From Candidatus Nitrohelix vancouverensis (GTDB lineage Bacteria; Nitrospinota; Nitrospinia; Nitrospinales; VA-1), in the NCBI GenBank assembly GCA_015698305.1, contig CP048620.1, positions 2,874,001-2,938,000 on the forward strand: a DNA stretch of 64,000 bases, in the 5' to 3' direction. The position numbers were made by a program, and so were the translations under genes. Below the pieces are notes generated by a model that saw only the letters and a list, made by a program, of their open reading frames with translations, was not told the origin of the DNA and made no database searches. This document shows positions 41,427 through 51,823 of this stretch, piece after piece; the first letter of the stretch is position 1, and every line of letters starts with the position of its first letter.

Positions 41427-41907
41427 AAAAACAACATCTCAATCGCTCCTTCCCGAAGAGGGAACACAAGCTCCCGATTTCTGCGGACTGAATCAGAACG
41501 GTAAAGAAATCAAATTGAGTTCCTTTAAAGGAAAGAAGAACGTCGTCCTTTATTTTTACCCGAAGGACATGACTCCCGGTTGCACCACCGAAGCCTGCGA
41601 CTTCAAAGACCAGTTCAAGGCCTTCAAAAACACGGTGATCCTGGGCGTGAGCGCGGATTCTCCAGAACGTCATTTGAAATTCATTGCGAAGTACGATTTG
41701 CCGTTTGACCTGATCTCCGATGAAGATAAAACGATTCTGAATCAATACGGCGTCTGGCAGGAAAAGAAACTTTACGGAAAAACCTTCATGGGCATTGTGC
41801 GCTCCACCTTCATCATCGACAAAAAAGGCATCCTTCGCAAGGTCTTCCCAAAGGTCAAAGTCAAAGGCCACAGCGACGCCGTACTCGAATCCCTCAAAGC
41901 TCTCTAA
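41416..41907 (+). CDS. bcp: Peroxiredoxin Bcp (thioredoxin-dependent thiol peroxidase)
   Basis: A 163-residue PrxQ/BCP-type peroxiredoxin that reduces H2O2 and organic peroxides. The active site YPKDMTPGCTTEACDF has peroxidatic and resolving cysteines five residues apart, as in E. coli Bcp. The only available start is a TTG at 41416 inside the end of the upstream gene, so translation is probably coupled. STFIIDKKGILRKVF is the usual C-terminal strand. Confidence 0.92.
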   Translation: MTAKKTTSQSLLPEEGTQAPDFCGLNQNGKEIKLSSFKGKKNVVLYFYPKDMTPGCTTEACDFKDQFKAFKNTVILGVSADSPERHLKFIAKYDLPFDLISDEDKTILNQYGVWQEKKLYGKTFMGIVRSTFIIDKKGILRKVFPKVKVKGHSDAVLESLKAL

Positions 41908-41931
41908 GCGCCCTCCCTCCAAGCGTTTCCG

Positions 41932-43332
41932 TCACTTTGCCATAATACGTTCGATCTCCTTGACGCTCTTGGGAATGTTTCTAGACAGATTAACGCAACC
42001 AACTTTTTGAATGAGCAGGTTGTCTTCCAAACGGATACCGATCGCCTCTTCGTACAATTTACCCTCCAGCCGAATCTTGAACTCCCCGTAGACCCCAGGC
42101 TCGTTACTGATCAGCCATCCCGACTTCATCGGTTGCGTCGCGTAATTGCGAAACGGATCGCCGTCATGCTCCTGTTCTCCGATCAAATGGCTCACACCGT
42201 GCGGGCGTTCGTTGTAGACAGTTTTGTACTTTCCGCCAGCTTTCTCAAAACGGTTTTTCAAGCCATCGTTCACCACGTCCCAGCAAAGATCATTGAGGCG
42301 AGAGATGGTTTCTCCTTCGGTCGCTCTTTTTTCCACTTCACGTTGCGCCTTCAATACAATCTCATACAACATTTTTTGAAGCGGATTGAATTTCCCAGAG
42401 GCTGGAACCGTACGCGAGATATCCGCATGCATGGTCATCCATCGCACGCCAAAATCGAGCAGAACCATTTCATCTTTTGAAAAGGCGTCGTCGTTTTTCA
42501 TGTAATGTAAAACCGTCGCGTTCGGACCGGAGGCAATGATCGAGGGGAAACTCAAGCCGTAAGGCGACCCCATCGTCATCTGCCCTTCGATAAAACCCTG
42601 CACCTGATACTCGGTTTTGAATTTTTTGAAATTCTGAAGCGTCTCCTTGAACGCCTTCCCCGTTATCTCTTGCGCGCGCGCGGTGTTGGCCACATCATAA
42701 CGATCCAAAGGCAATCGCAGATCGAAATGATTGTGCATGACATTTTTCAAAGCCGACGTCGCGTAGCCCCAGCCGCGCAACCAACCCGCCAGTTTCTGAC
42801 GAAACACCCAATTATGATCGTTGGTGAAATTCCGAATCGAGCCGTTCACATTGCCTTCCATCCAGAAAGTTCCCAAACGCTTGCTTCTCTGTTTTTTCAA
42901 ACGCTGTTGCAAGACTTCCTTGAAGGTATCGATATTCCGCACATCCTTGATGCCCGTCACCTTCTTCACTTCCGCAATGCTCCGATCATCACCCACGCCA
43001 AAACGCACGCCGTCCCAAAACTCCCGTGTTGGATCTTTACTTCCAATGAACAGGATTTCGTCCGACTCTTTTGATGTTGGGTCCAACAGCAAAATGACTT
43101 TGAACTGGTTGATGCCGGTCAAGTACATGACTGCCGGCTCCTGGTAGGTAGGACAGTGCGCATAGGACCACGATGTTTCCCCGCCGGGGCCATACGGCAC
43201 TCCCGTTAAAACCATCAGGCAATTTTCACTCTGCATCAATGCTTCGCGTCGTTTTCTGAATCGTTTCTTCGCCTGCGGTCCGGCGCCGCCGTCTCGAAAA
43301 ATTCCGGAATATGTATTCTTAGTATGAGCCAT
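41932..43332 (-). CDS. pepP: Xaa-Pro aminopeptidase-like M24B peptidase
   Basis: A 466-residue M24 peptidase. The metal-binding residues are visible: D in LLDFGVRWMTMHAD, second D in HADISRTVP, H in RPHGVSHLIGEQEHD, E in ISNEPGVYGEF and E in GIRLEDNLLI. The N-terminal domain is the creatinase-type fold (GTPYGPGGE region, ILLLDPTSKESDEILF). It cleaves N-terminal residues before proline. Single gene, divergent from yedK. Confidence 0.88.
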   Translation of the reverse strand: MAHTKNTYSGIFRDGGAGPQAKKRFRKRREALMQSENCLMVLTGVPYGPGGETSWSYAHCPTYQEPAVMYLTGINQFKVILLLDPTSKESDEILFIGSKDPTREFWDGVRFGVGDDRSIAEVKKVTGIKDVRNIDTFKEVLQQRLKKQRSKRLGTFWMEGNVNGSIRNFTNDHNWVFRQKLAGWLRGWGYATSALKNVMHNHFDLRLPLDRYDVANTARAQEITGKAFKETLQNFKKFKTEYQVQGFIEGQMTMGSPYGLSFPSIIASGPNATVLHYMKNDDAFSKDEMVLLDFGVRWMTMHADISRTVPASGKFNPLQKMLYEIVLKAQREVEKRATEGETISRLNDLCWDVVNDGLKNRFEKAGGKYKTVYNERPHGVSHLIGEQEHDGDPFRNYATQPMKSGWLISNEPGVYGEFKIRLEGKLYEEAIGIRLEDNLLIQKVGCVNLSRNIPKSVKEIERIMAK

Positions 43333-43471
43333 GTTTAAACTGCTTTCTCAATGAGGGATCGAATAAAATGAGTATCAGGGAAAATTTCAGATGGAATACT
43401 TCCCAAGCGCTCATGATAATATATAATTGCAAAAGAACAAAATCGACTCCTGATTTTCTCGGTGAAAATTC

Positions 43472-44149
43472 ATGTGCGGAAGATATTCGCTGGCTAAAAC
43501 AAAAAAGGATATGACGGATCATTTCTCCGTAGCCGCCGATACCCCGCAGAAAAAACGTTTTAATATTGCTCCGACTCAATACGCGCCTGTGGCGATAAGC
43601 TCTCAGGGACAACGGGCCTTGCAGGACATGCGCTGGGGGCTGGTGCCGAACTGGGCGCGAGACGCTTCCATAGCCCATAAGCTCATCAACGCCCGATCCG
43701 AAACAGCGCATGAAAAACCAAGTTTCAAAGAATCATTCAAACGACGACGCTGTCTGATTCCTACAGACGGATTTATCGAATGGCAGGGCGGGCAGAGTGT
43801 GAAACGCCCGCATCATATTTTTCTACCGGGTCGGGAGATTTTTTGTTTTGCAGGAATTTGGTCGCAGTGGGATTCGGGAGGAGAAACATTAATCACCTAC
43901 AGTATTTTAACGCGCCCCGCCAATGAGCAATTACAAGCGCTTCACCATCGCATGCCCGTCGTTGTCCGGCCGGAAAATTATGACGAATGGATCGACCCCG
44001 ATGCGCAGAGACCTGCTCTAAGTCAGATCATTGATCGTTCGGAAGATATACGCTTCACGATTCAGGAAATATCGACCCGGGTGAACTCCGCAAAGAACGA
44101 CGATCCGGACTGCCTTCGCCCCGTTCCTGTCAACGCAAGCTTGTTTTAG
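43472..44149 (+). CDS. yedK: SOS-response-associated peptidase/abasic-site DNA cross-linker (YedK/HMCES)
   Basis: A 225-residue SRAP protein. Its N-terminus is MCGRYSLA, so Cys2 becomes the N-terminal residue that forms a thiazolidine with abasic sites in single-stranded DNA. Conserved strings are FNIAPTQYAPV, RWGLVPNWA, INARSETA, RRCLIPTDGFIEWQ and LHHRMPVVV, covering the active-site Asn, Glu and His. No LexA box was recognised upstream. The last four bases overlap the convergent methyltransferase gene. Confidence 0.95.
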   Translation: MCGRYSLAKTKKDMTDHFSVAADTPQKKRFNIAPTQYAPVAISSQGQRALQDMRWGLVPNWARDASIAHKLINARSETAHEKPSFKESFKRRRCLIPTDGFIEWQGGQSVKRPHHIFLPGREIFCFAGIWSQWDSGGETLITYSILTRPANEQLQALHHRMPVVVRPENYDEWIDPDAQRPALSQIIDRSEDIRFTIQEISTRVNSAKNDDPDCLRPVPVNASLF

Positions 44150-44757
44150 CTGGACTTTTTTACGAGCAGAGCCGCCCATTCCTTGCCGCGTCTCTGCTCT
44201 GCGGAATGCGGCGTCTTCTCAAGAAATTCAATCTCAAACGCAGGCGAGAAAAATTTCAGGATATCCGTCTTCGGCGTATTGAAAGGCGGTCCGCCCTCTT
44301 CGCCGGTCTCGTAAAACAACCCCGCAATCTTTCCCTGCGGACTCAAAATCCGCAAAGCGGTTTCAATGTAGCGAGATCGATCTCTGGGGGCGATCGCGCA
44401 AAAAAATGTGTGCTCGATCAACAGATCGTATTTGCCGTTATGCGACGCATCCAGTTCAAAAAAATTTTCCAACAGCGCCCGACCTTTTAAATTCTTTTTC
44501 GCAATGACATCAGACAGATGATTCACTGCGCCCGAACTGAAATCAACTCCGGTGACATGAAATCCCTTCTCCATGAGAAACACCGCCTCATGTCCGCGAC
44601 CACAGCCGGGGATCAGAGTCGCGCCGGGCTTCAGCCATTGATCCTGCCACATCCTGACGATGGGCGGCGCAGGTTCGCCCAGATCCCACCTGAGATCGTT
44701 TTCGTCGTAATGTTTCTGCCAATCCGCCTGTTCGTATTCGCTTGTTGAATCAGTCAT
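44146..44757 (-). CDS. SAM-dependent methyltransferase, TPMT-like
   Basis: A 203-residue class I methyltransferase. WQKHYDENDLRWDLGEPAPP is the N-terminal lid of the thiopurine-methyltransferase-like group, ATLIPGCGRGHEAVFLMEKG is motif I, VTGVDFSSGAV follows, and IEHTFFCAIAPRDRSRY is typical. Bacterial members methylate selenite, tellurite or small thiols and halides. Substrate unknown here. Confidence 0.85.
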   Translation of the reverse strand: MTDSTSEYEQADWQKHYDENDLRWDLGEPAPPIVRMWQDQWLKPGATLIPGCGRGHEAVFLMEKGFHVTGVDFSSGAVNHLSDVIAKKNLKGRALLENFFELDASHNGKYDLLIEHTFFCAIAPRDRSRYIETALRILSPQGKIAGLFYETGEEGGPPFNTPKTDILKFFSPAFEIEFLEKTPHSAEQRRGKEWAALLVKKSS

Positions 44758-44808
44758 AAAATTTAATCGAGCGCTTGAGTAAGGTTTCTAATCACAAACG
44801 TGCGCATA

Positions 44809-45735
44809 TCAGGGTTTGAAAAAATCGATCAGCCGCTGGATTGGAGCGCGCCCCATAGCCAGCACGGCTTCTTCCGCATTGCCGCCGATATGCGGCGTCC
44901 CTGTAAAATGTTTCAAGTTTAGAAATTCATTATCCACAGGAGGTTCCGGATCGAAAACATCAAGCGCGGCTCCAGCAATGCCAGAATCCATCAGGGCCCG
45001 TTTGAGCGCCGCCGCATCCACCACTTCTCCCCGGCATGTATTGATGAGATAGGCCGTCGGCTTCATACGATTCAAAAAATTCGCATCCACCATGCCCAGG
45101 GTCAATTCCGTCAATGGAACATGCAAGGTGACAATATCGGATTCGCTCGCGAGTCGATTCAGATCAATTTGTTCTGCGCCCCAGCGCTTGCAGACCGCAT
45201 CTTTGGATACGATATCGCATATCAGAATGCGGCATGAGAAGGGGGCCAGTAGCTCAATCAGGCGTTCGCCAACATGACCGCAACCGACAATCCCGACCGT
45301 TTTTCCCTGCAGTTGTCGCCCCCCATCCTTACGCCAGACCCCGGCTTTTAAATCAAAGCCGGTAGAATACATATTGTGCATCAAACCAATCATGAAGCCC
45401 AGAGTCAGCTCCGCCACCGATTGACGATTCACCCCCGCATCCCACTTGAACGCAACGCCGCAGGATTCCAGATCCGCTTGATTGATCGTGTCCAGACCCA
45501 CGCCATACTTGGCGATGATTTTCAGACGCGGCAGACGTTTCACAATGCCCGCGTCGATACGGTCTCTGCCAATGATGGCGCCCTCCGCATCTTCGAGGAA
45601 GGAGACCAGTTCCTCTTCCGTCAGGTAACGGCCCTTATCATTGAATCGGGCATGAGGAAAGACCTCCAGCAATTCTTCTCTCAATACTTTGGACTTACAG
45701 AAGGCGGGAGGCGTCACTCCAATTCGCGGAGACAC
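44809..45735 (-). CDS. D-isomer-specific 2-hydroxyacid dehydrogenase (phosphoglycerate dehydrogenase-like)
   Basis: A 308-residue NAD-dependent dehydrogenase with no ACT domain. Motifs are KTVGIVGCGHVGERLIELL (NAD loop), INTCRGEVVDAAALKRAL, ALDVFDPEPPVDNEF and TPHIGGNAEEAV with the catalytic His; Arg and Glu of the active site are in place. The start is a GTG three bases after the TraB stop, so it is translated with that gene. It lacks the C-terminal serine-sensing domain of SerA, and the substrate may be 3-phosphoglycerate or another hydroxyacid. Confidence 0.85.
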   Translation of the reverse strand: MSPRIGVTPPAFCKSKVLREELLEVFPHARFNDKGRYLTEEELVSFLEDAEGAIIGRDRIDAGIVKRLPRLKIIAKYGVGLDTINQADLESCGVAFKWDAGVNRQSVAELTLGFMIGLMHNMYSTGFDLKAGVWRKDGGRQLQGKTVGIVGCGHVGERLIELLAPFSCRILICDIVSKDAVCKRWGAEQIDLNRLASESDIVTLHVPLTELTLGMVDANFLNRMKPTAYLINTCRGEVVDAAALKRALMDSGIAGAALDVFDPEPPVDNEFLNLKHFTGTPHIGGNAEEAVLAMGRAPIQRLIDFFKP

Positions 45736-45738
45736 CCC

Positions 45739-46929
45739 TCAACCCCATATCTGCGTAACGATGGACGCTCCGGCGACATAGGTGCCGATCGCCGAACCCG
45801 TGTTGGCGCAAAAGAAAATAAGAAAGACACGCAGAACGCCGTTGCTCCGCCAGCCGGATAAATGCGACAGGTCCGTTCTGAGCAATTCAAAATCAGAGAC
45901 CTTGGGCTTGCGAATCCACGACTCCACCAGCCCCACCACCATGCCCGCGCCGACGGTCGGATTCAACGAGGTCAAGGGCGCCGCAAAGAAAGCGGTAAGA
46001 ACCGATATCGGATGCGCCAGGGCGATGGCCGCTCCCAGTGCACTCAGTCCTCCGTTGACCAACACCCAGGTGCCGATGATCTGCCAACCCAGTTCAGGCG
46101 ACTTTTGATAGCCCACATAAAAGAAACTCAAAACGATCAGGCAGATCGCCCAACCAAAATAATAACCGCCTCGTCCTGGAGGCGGTCTGAAGTCAAGTGA
46201 TGCGAACTCTTCCGCTTGCGGCGGCGAATTGAAGGCGGGCAACATGCCATAGAGGTGACCCGCGCCGACTACGGCGAGAATGTTTTTTGGCGCGTCGGCG
46301 GACTCGGCGAGTTGAACCAGTTTGCCGACCATGAAACGGTCGCGTTCGTCGATCAGCACTTCCTTCACTTGCGGCAGTTCGTCGCTGAATTCCTCGACAA
46401 CGGAATGCAACATATCGCCCTCTTTCAAACTTTCTATCTGGGCTTCGTCGATTTCTTCGCCCACGAACAGGCCGGTGACAAGGCCCATGAAAATCTTCAT
46501 CTTCTGCCAGAGCGACACCTTGGAAAGCAATCGTCGCAAGGTCGTCGAGACATCCCGGTCGATCAATTCAAGGCGGGTGTTTTTTTCACCGGCAAGATCG
46601 ATCGCGCGAATCATCTCCTGCCCTGGCTCCACGCCGAGTTTTTCCGCAAGGCGCTTCTGGTACGCCGCCATGGCGAGATTGACCAATAACAACGAAGCCT
46701 TGCCCTGCTTGAAGACCTGAAAAATATCCATATCCTTCCAGGCGTTCTTATCGCGGATTTTTTCGAAGCGAGGGGTGCACAATTCGACGGCGACGCAGTC
46801 AAAACGGTCGGATTCGATCATCTCCTCAACCAGGTCGACGCTCTTCTGAGACACATGCGCGGTGCCAACCAGGGTGATTTTGGAGCCTTTGTATTCAACT
46901 TCCTTAACGATGTCCTGATTCTCTTCCAC
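45739..46929 (-). CDS. TraB/GumN-family membrane protein
   Basis: A 396-residue protein. The TraB domain is N-terminal: TLVGTAHVSQKSVDLVEEMI (GTxHxS metal motif), FDCVAVELCTPRFE (EL motif), ERDRFMVGKL and VVGAGHLYGML. Four or five hydrophobic helices occupy the last 150 residues (YYFGWAICLIVLSFFYVGY onward). TraB-type proteins, which include pheromone-shutdown PrgY, are membrane metalloprotease-like proteins of unclear substrate. First gene of a two-gene transcript with the dehydrogenase. Confidence 0.9.
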   Translation of the reverse strand: MEENQDIVKEVEYKGSKITLVGTAHVSQKSVDLVEEMIESDRFDCVAVELCTPRFEKIRDKNAWKDMDIFQVFKQGKASLLLVNLAMAAYQKRLAEKLGVEPGQEMIRAIDLAGEKNTRLELIDRDVSTTLRRLLSKVSLWQKMKIFMGLVTGLFVGEEIDEAQIESLKEGDMLHSVVEEFSDELPQVKEVLIDERDRFMVGKLVQLAESADAPKNILAVVGAGHLYGMLPAFNSPPQAEEFASLDFRPPPGRGGYYFGWAICLIVLSFFYVGYQKSPELGWQIIGTWVLVNGGLSALGAAIALAHPISVLTAFFAAPLTSLNPTVGAGMVVGLVESWIRKPKVSDFELLRTDLSHLSGWRSNGVLRVFLIFFCANTGSAIGTYVAGASIVTQIWG

Positions 46930-47141
46930 TAAGAACTCTTTTCATTATTCGGTTGAGCCACGATTGGACAATTCACATTGTTTCTTTGCATCGGCTAAGT
47001 TATTTTATAGAGGGTACAAAAGATTTTAATTATAAAAGCATTCGACGTTTACAGGCAAATTCATTTTAGGGTCGGCATTTAAAGCCTGTTGAGCGTTTTT
47101 TTGATATTTCGTTGATATAAAAATCCTCGTTCCAAAGATTC

Positions 47142-49133
47142 ATGCAACCTTTCAAACTTGTATCGCAGTTCAGCCCGGCGGGAGACCAGCCCGAGGCCAT
47201 CGCGAAGTTGGTCGAAAACCTCAATGCAGAGCGTAGCGCCCAGACTTTGCTTGGCGTCACCGGATCGGGAAAAACCTACACCCTCGCCAACGTGATTCAG
47301 GAAGTGCAGAAACCAACGCTGGTTCTGGCTCACAACAAAACTCTGGCGGGGCAACTGTATGAAGAATTCAAACAGTTTTTCCCCGACAACGCCGTCGGCT
47401 ATTTCGTCAGCTATTACGATTATTATCAGCCCGAAGCCTATGTGCCCACGTCAGACACTTTCATAGAGAAAGACGCCTCCGTCAACGATGAGATTGACAA
47501 GATGCGGCATTCAGCGACCCACAGCCTGTTTGAGCGAAAAGACGTGATCATTGTCGCCAGCGTCTCCTGCATCTACGGTCTGGGTTCGCCGGAAGCCTAC
47601 CACGGCATGCTTCTCTTCATGGAAACCGGCATGCAGATGTCGAGGGATCAGGTGCTGGAAAAACTCGTCTCCATCCAGTACAAGCGCAACGATATCGATT
47701 TTCAGCGCGGAACCTTCCGCGCTCGCGGCGACGTTGTCGATGTGCTGCCGGTCTACGAACGCAACGAAGCCATTCGAATCGAATTCTTTGGCGACGATAT
47801 TGATCGCATCTACAGCTTCGATCCGCTCACACAAAAAACAATTTGCGAACTGGACCGCATCGCCATCTACCCCGCAAGCCATTATGTGACGCCGGAAGAG
47901 CCGCTCAAGCAGGCCATTCAGTCGATCAAGGAAGAATTGATCGAGCGCATCAGTTATTTTGAAAGCCAGAATCAACTGATCGAAGCCCAGCGAATCGACC
48001 AGCGAACCATGTTCGACCTGGAAATGATAAGGGAAATGGGCTATTGCCAGGGCATCGAAAATTATTCCCGTTACCTGACGGGAAGGCAACCCGGCGAACC
48101 GCCGCCCACCCTGCTCGATTATTTCCCCGACGATTCCCTGTTTATCATTGACGAAAGCCATGTGACGCTCCCCCAATTGCGCGGCATGTACAAAGGCGAC
48201 CGGGCGCGCAAAGAAAATCTGGTCAATTACGGCTTCCGTTTGCCTTCGGCGTTTGACAATCGCCCTTTGCAATTTGAAGAATTCGCCCAGCATATCCGCC
48301 ATGTGGTTTACGCTTCTGCTACGCCGTCGGAATACGAGATCACTTCATCAAAGAAAAATGTTGTGGAACTGATCGTTCGCCCGACGGGTCTGGTCGATCC
48401 GCCCATATCCATTCGCCCCATCCACGGTCAGGTGGACGATCTCTACCATGAAATCCTTGAGCGCGCCGCCAAAGGGGAACGCACTCTCGTCACCACGCTC
48501 ACGAAGCGTTTTTCAGAGGATTTGGCGGAACATTTCACAGAAGCCGGACTCAAGGTCAAGTATCTGCACTCCGACATCATCACACTGGAGCGAGCCCAAA
48601 TCATTCGTGAATTACGCCTGGGAGAATTCGACGCGCTCATTGGGATCAATTTATTGAGAGAAGGTCTCGACATCCCGGAAGTATCGCTCGTCGCCATACT
48701 GGACGCCGATAAGGAAGGATTTCTAAGGTCCACATCGTCGCTGATCCAGACTTCCGGTCGCGCGGCGCGCAATCTGGCGGGAAGCGTCATCATGTACGCG
48801 GACACAATCACTCAATCCATGCAACGCGCCATTAATGAAATGGAACGCCGCAGAACCATTCAACTCGCCTACAACAAAGAGCACAATATCGAACCGGCAT
48901 CCATCATCAAATCCATACAAAGCTCCATGCTGTCCAAAGACCTCTCCCCTGAAATTCCGATGGTCGCAGAAGAGGAGGATGAGTATCTCGCTTCGAGCAA
49001 TTTACCGCAATGGATCAAAAAGCTGGAAAAGCAGATGCATGCATCGGCTAAAAATCTTGAGTTTGAGCGCGCCGCCGAGTTGAGGGATAAAATTCAGAAA
49101 TTACGCGAGCGCGATTTAAAAATCGTGGGTTGA
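47142..49133 (+). CDS. uvrB: UvrABC excinuclease subunit B
   Basis: A 663-residue DNA repair helicase. Walker A is [14 protein letters not shown], followed by [12 protein letters not shown] (the beta-hairpin that probes damage), the DEAD-like [41 protein letters not shown] and QTSGRAARN. The UVR domain at the end ([18 protein letters not shown]) binds UvrC. Full length. The 210-base upstream gap shows no LexA box I recognise. Confidence 0.97.
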   Translation: MQPFKLVSQFSPAGDQPEAIAKLVENLNAERSAQTLLGVTGSGKTYTLANVIQEVQKPTLVLAHNKTLAGQLYEEFKQFFPDNAVGYFVSYYDYYQPEAYVPTSDTFIEKDASVNDEIDKMRHSATHSLFERKDVIIVASVSCIYGLGSPEAYHGMLLFMETGMQMSRDQVLEKLVSIQYKRNDIDFQRGTFRARGDVVDVLPVYERNEAIRIEFFGDDIDRIYSFDPLTQKTICELDRIAIYPASHYVTPEEPLKQAIQSIKEELIERISYFESQNQLIEAQRIDQRTMFDLEMIREMGYCQGIENYSRYLTGRQPGEPPPTLLDYFPDDSLFIIDESHVTLPQLRGMYKGDRARKENLVNYGFRLPSAFDNRPLQFEEFAQHIRHVVYASATPSEYEITSSKKNVVELIVRPTGLVDPPISIRPIHGQVDDLYHEILERAAKGERTLVTTLTKRFSEDLAEHFTEAGLKVKYLHSDIITLERAQIIRELRLGEFDALIGINLLREGLDIPEVSLVAILDADKEGFLRSTSSLIQTSGRAARNLAGSVIMYADTITQSMQRAINEMERRRTIQLAYNKEHNIEPASIIKSIQSSMLSKDLSPEIPMVAEEEDEYLASSNLPQWIKKLEKQMHASAKNLEFERAAELRDKIQKLRERDLKIVG

Positions 49134-49140
49134 GGATTTT

Positions 49141-49794
49141 TCAACTCGTGAATCGAGGCCCTGTCCGGCGATCCGGCTGGACCCGGCTTTCCAGAAGTTT
49201 CCTGATCACGTCGCTGTTTTCTGGAGAGGGGTTGATAAAACGAATCCCGGTGACATAGGATTCGCTTTCATTTCTTGGGTTTTTTCTCACATTACAAACG
49301 TTGCACAACATCTTCGTGACAGTCCCCTGTGGAAAGGTGATGTTGACGATGATATTGGTTTTCTTTGTAAGAGGTTTGGAGTGCGTCAGCAAGGCTCCCC
49401 CCATACTCACGTCGCGAACATAACCCCGTTCCTCCACCGCCTCCTTGGCGCCATCAAACACATAAGTGAAGGGGAAGCTGGTACGAAACCTTTCGTTTTT
49501 TCTTAAATTGAAGATGTCGTGCGTTTTGGGATACTCGATCAACATGGCCAGCGCCTGATTGAATGAATAGACCACGCTGGACTTGAAACTGACCATCTTC
49601 CCTTCACGAATATAATTGATGTTACAACCGGTCTGAGGAGCCACGCGCACGTTCTCTCCGTTAACGGATGGAAGATCGATCACCACAAAACGGTTGATCG
49701 CCCAACCCCGAATATAAACGTCGTAACTTTCTCCTCGGATATGCGCGATCACTTTGCGACCGATATCCAGCGGTAAGGTTTGGTGAGTAGCCAT
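49141..49794 (-). CDS. PilZ-domain c-di-GMP receptor (YcgR-like)
   Basis: A 217-residue protein. Residues 1-100 resemble the YcgR N-terminal flagellar-brake domain (FKSSVVYSFNQALAMLIEYP). The PilZ domain has R-x3-R in LRKNERFRTSFPF and D-x-S-x2-G in VRDVSMGGALL, the c-di-GMP contacts. It probably acts as a c-di-GMP effector for motility or surface traits; the EAL protein at 24.2 kb may lower its ligand. Its stop lies just after uvrB, convergent. Confidence 0.9.
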   Translation of the reverse strand: MATHQTLPLDIGRKVIAHIRGESYDVYIRGWAINRFVVIDLPSVNGENVRVAPQTGCNINYIREGKMVSFKSSVVYSFNQALAMLIEYPKTHDIFNLRKNERFRTSFPFTYVFDGAKEAVEERGYVRDVSMGGALLTHSKPLTKKTNIIVNITFPQGTVTKMLCNVCNVRKNPRNESESYVTGIRFINPSPENSDVIRKLLESRVQPDRRTGPRFTS

Positions 49795-49945
49795 GGCCCC
49801 GTTGATAAACCGAAAATGATATATTGTGAAAACGATACGCCCACTATCATTTCCCCAATAAAATCAGTTAGTTGTTAAATGTGTTTCTTTGAAAATACGA
49901 CAGGTTGAGTGAAATTTCAACTCAAATATGACGATAAATAGAAAA

Positions 49946-51823
49946 CTAATTGGGGTTGGAAATGGACACAGGGAGCGTTTGGCGAGCAACCACAGGGTAC
50001 AATTTAAAATAATGATTCAATACTTTTTTGGCGATGGGGGCCGCCGTCGCGCCGCCATGACCTCCATGTTCGACGAGGACCGCAACGGCAATATCTGGAT
50101 CCGCATAAGGAGCGAAGGCCGCAAACCAGGCATGATCGCGAAACTGATACGGAATCTCCTCTTCCGGCTCAGCATCGTCTGATTTCATTCGAACAACCTG
50201 AGCGGTTCCCGTCTTTCCAGAAACCAGAATGTTTTTCAATCGAGAACGCTGTCCAGTCCCATGCGCCTCGTTCACAACGCCGCGCAAAGCTTCAAGAACC
50301 GCCTTCAACGATTCTTCGGAGAAAACAACAGAAGAGGACTGTTGCGGGGGGAATTCCTTGACTAGTTTCCCATTGGGCGTTTCGATTTTTTTAACCAGAT
50401 GCGGTTTCAGCATGATGCCCTTGTTCGCGACAACCGACATCAACATGGCCTGTTGCAACGGCGTGACTAAATTAAAGCCCTGCCCGATCGAAGCCGAGAT
50501 GGTTTCTCCCGGCAACCAGGACTCCCCTCGCGCCCTTTTTTTCCATGAAGTCGTTGGAACCAGGCCCTGTTTTTCTCCGCGCAGGGCGATGCCAGTCTCC
50601 TTACCCATGCCAAGCATTTCGGCGTATTGAGCGATCTTGTCCACGCCAAGTCGATAGCCCAGAGTGTAAAAATAAACATCGCAGGACTGGACAAGCGCAT
50701 CGTGCAAATTGACCTTGCCATGCCCGCCTTTCTTCCAGCAACGATAACGCCCTTTTCCCAACCGGAAATGCCCAGGACAGTAGATGGTCGATTGCGTATC
50801 AATCACCTTTTCCTCCAGAGCCGCAAGCGCAACAATTATCTTATGCGTCGAACCCGGTGGATACTGCCCGTTGATTGTCCGGTTTTGAAGTGGATGAAAT
50901 TTATCCAGAATCAATTCGTTCCAACGCTTTCTGGAAATTCCGGCGGCGAACAAGTTGGGATCGAACGAAGGACGACTGACCATTGCCAGAATCTCTCCGG
51001 TTTTAACTTTCACCGCGACCAGAGCGCCCTTGAAAGGTTCGCCGGGCTTTCCCTGCAAAGCCTCTTCCGCTATCTGTTGCAAACGCACATCCAATGTCAG
51101 CGTCAAGATATCCCCTCCCACAGGAGGAAGTTTTTTCAACACAGACAACTCCCGCCCAGAAACATCCACTTCTACCTGTTTGAAACCTTTCTGGCCGCGA
51201 AGTCGGTGTTCGTACACGCTTTCAATCCCATCCTTACCAATCAAATCGCCCATCTGGTAATGCCCCTCTTCCACCTTGTCCAATCGCACCTTGGAGATTT
51301 CACCGAGGTAACCAAAAACGTGAGAAGCCATTTCACCGAAACGGTAACTACGGAGGGGTTCCGCCTGGATTTTAATACCCGGTAGTCGCATCTTGTTTTC
51401 CTCAACAAACGCAACTTCTTCGCGCGCAACATCCGCCTTGATCAAAACATTTTTAAAAGAACGCGCTTTTTTAATCCCCTGGCGCACCGACTCTTCATCG
51501 AATTCAATGCGCTCCTCCAGTAAATCCAGAGTCGGCTCGAAATCCCCCGCGTCTTCCGGGGTGATGTATAAATTAAACGACGGACGGACGCCGACAAGCA
51601 GTTCTCCATTGCGATCGCGAAACTCACCGCGAAACGGAGACAGGGAGTTCATCCGAACGCGATTGTTTTCAGACAACTCCTTGAAGTTCTCGCCTTTCAA
51701 TATTTGCAGATACCAGATCCTCATCCACAAACAAAGAAACGCCATCACAACCAGGATCACAAAAAAACGGATTTTCTTTTTCAGGCTATCCGTCGCATCT
51801 GTGTTGTAGCGATAAAGGGTCAT
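49946..51823 (-). CDS. mrdA: Penicillin-binding protein 2 (peptidoglycan transpeptidase)
   Basis: A 625-residue class B PBP with a single N-terminal membrane helix (VILVVMAFLCLWMRIWYLQI region). The non-catalytic pedestal (NRVRMNSLSPFRGEFRDRNG) is followed by the transpeptidase domain with SxxK in PPGSTHKIIVAL, SxN-type SCD in VQSCDVYFY and KTG in VSGKTGTAQVV. It makes cross-links in the elongasome. Its ATG overlaps the mreD stop by four bases (ATGA). No rodA follows it; the next gene downstream is the PilZ gene. Confidence 0.95.
   Translation of the reverse strand: MTLYRYNTDATDSLKKKIRFFVILVVMAFLCLWMRIWYLQILKGENFKELSENNRVRMNSLSPFRGEFRDRNGELLVGVRPSFNLYITPEDAGDFEPTLDLLEERIEFDEESVRQGIKKARSFKNVLIKADVAREEVAFVEENKMRLPGIKIQAEPLRSYRFGEMASHVFGYLGEISKVRLDKVEEGHYQMGDLIGKDGIESVYEHRLRGQKGFKQVEVDVSGRELSVLKKLPPVGGDILTLTLDVRLQQIAEEALQGKPGEPFKGALVAVKVKTGEILAMVSRPSFDPNLFAAGISRKRWNELILDKFHPLQNRTINGQYPPGSTHKIIVALAALEEKVIDTQSTIYCPGHFRLGKGRYRCWKKGGHGKVNLHDALVQSCDVYFYTLGYRLGVDKIAQYAEMLGMGKETGIALRGEKQGLVPTTSWKKRARGESWLPGETISASIGQGFNLVTPLQQAMLMSVVANKGIMLKPHLVKKIETPNGKLVKEFPPQQSSSVVFSEESLKAVLEALRGVVNEAHGTGQRSRLKNILVSGKTGTAQVVRMKSDDAEPEEEIPYQFRDHAWFAAFAPYADPDIAVAVLVEHGGHGGATAAPIAKKVLNHYFKLYPVVARQTLPVSISNPN

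Noticed and set aside
47142-49133. Long minus-strand frames inside uvrB and other large genes
   Set aside because: They are mirror frames caused by codon bias and lack ribosome-binding sites and family motifs.
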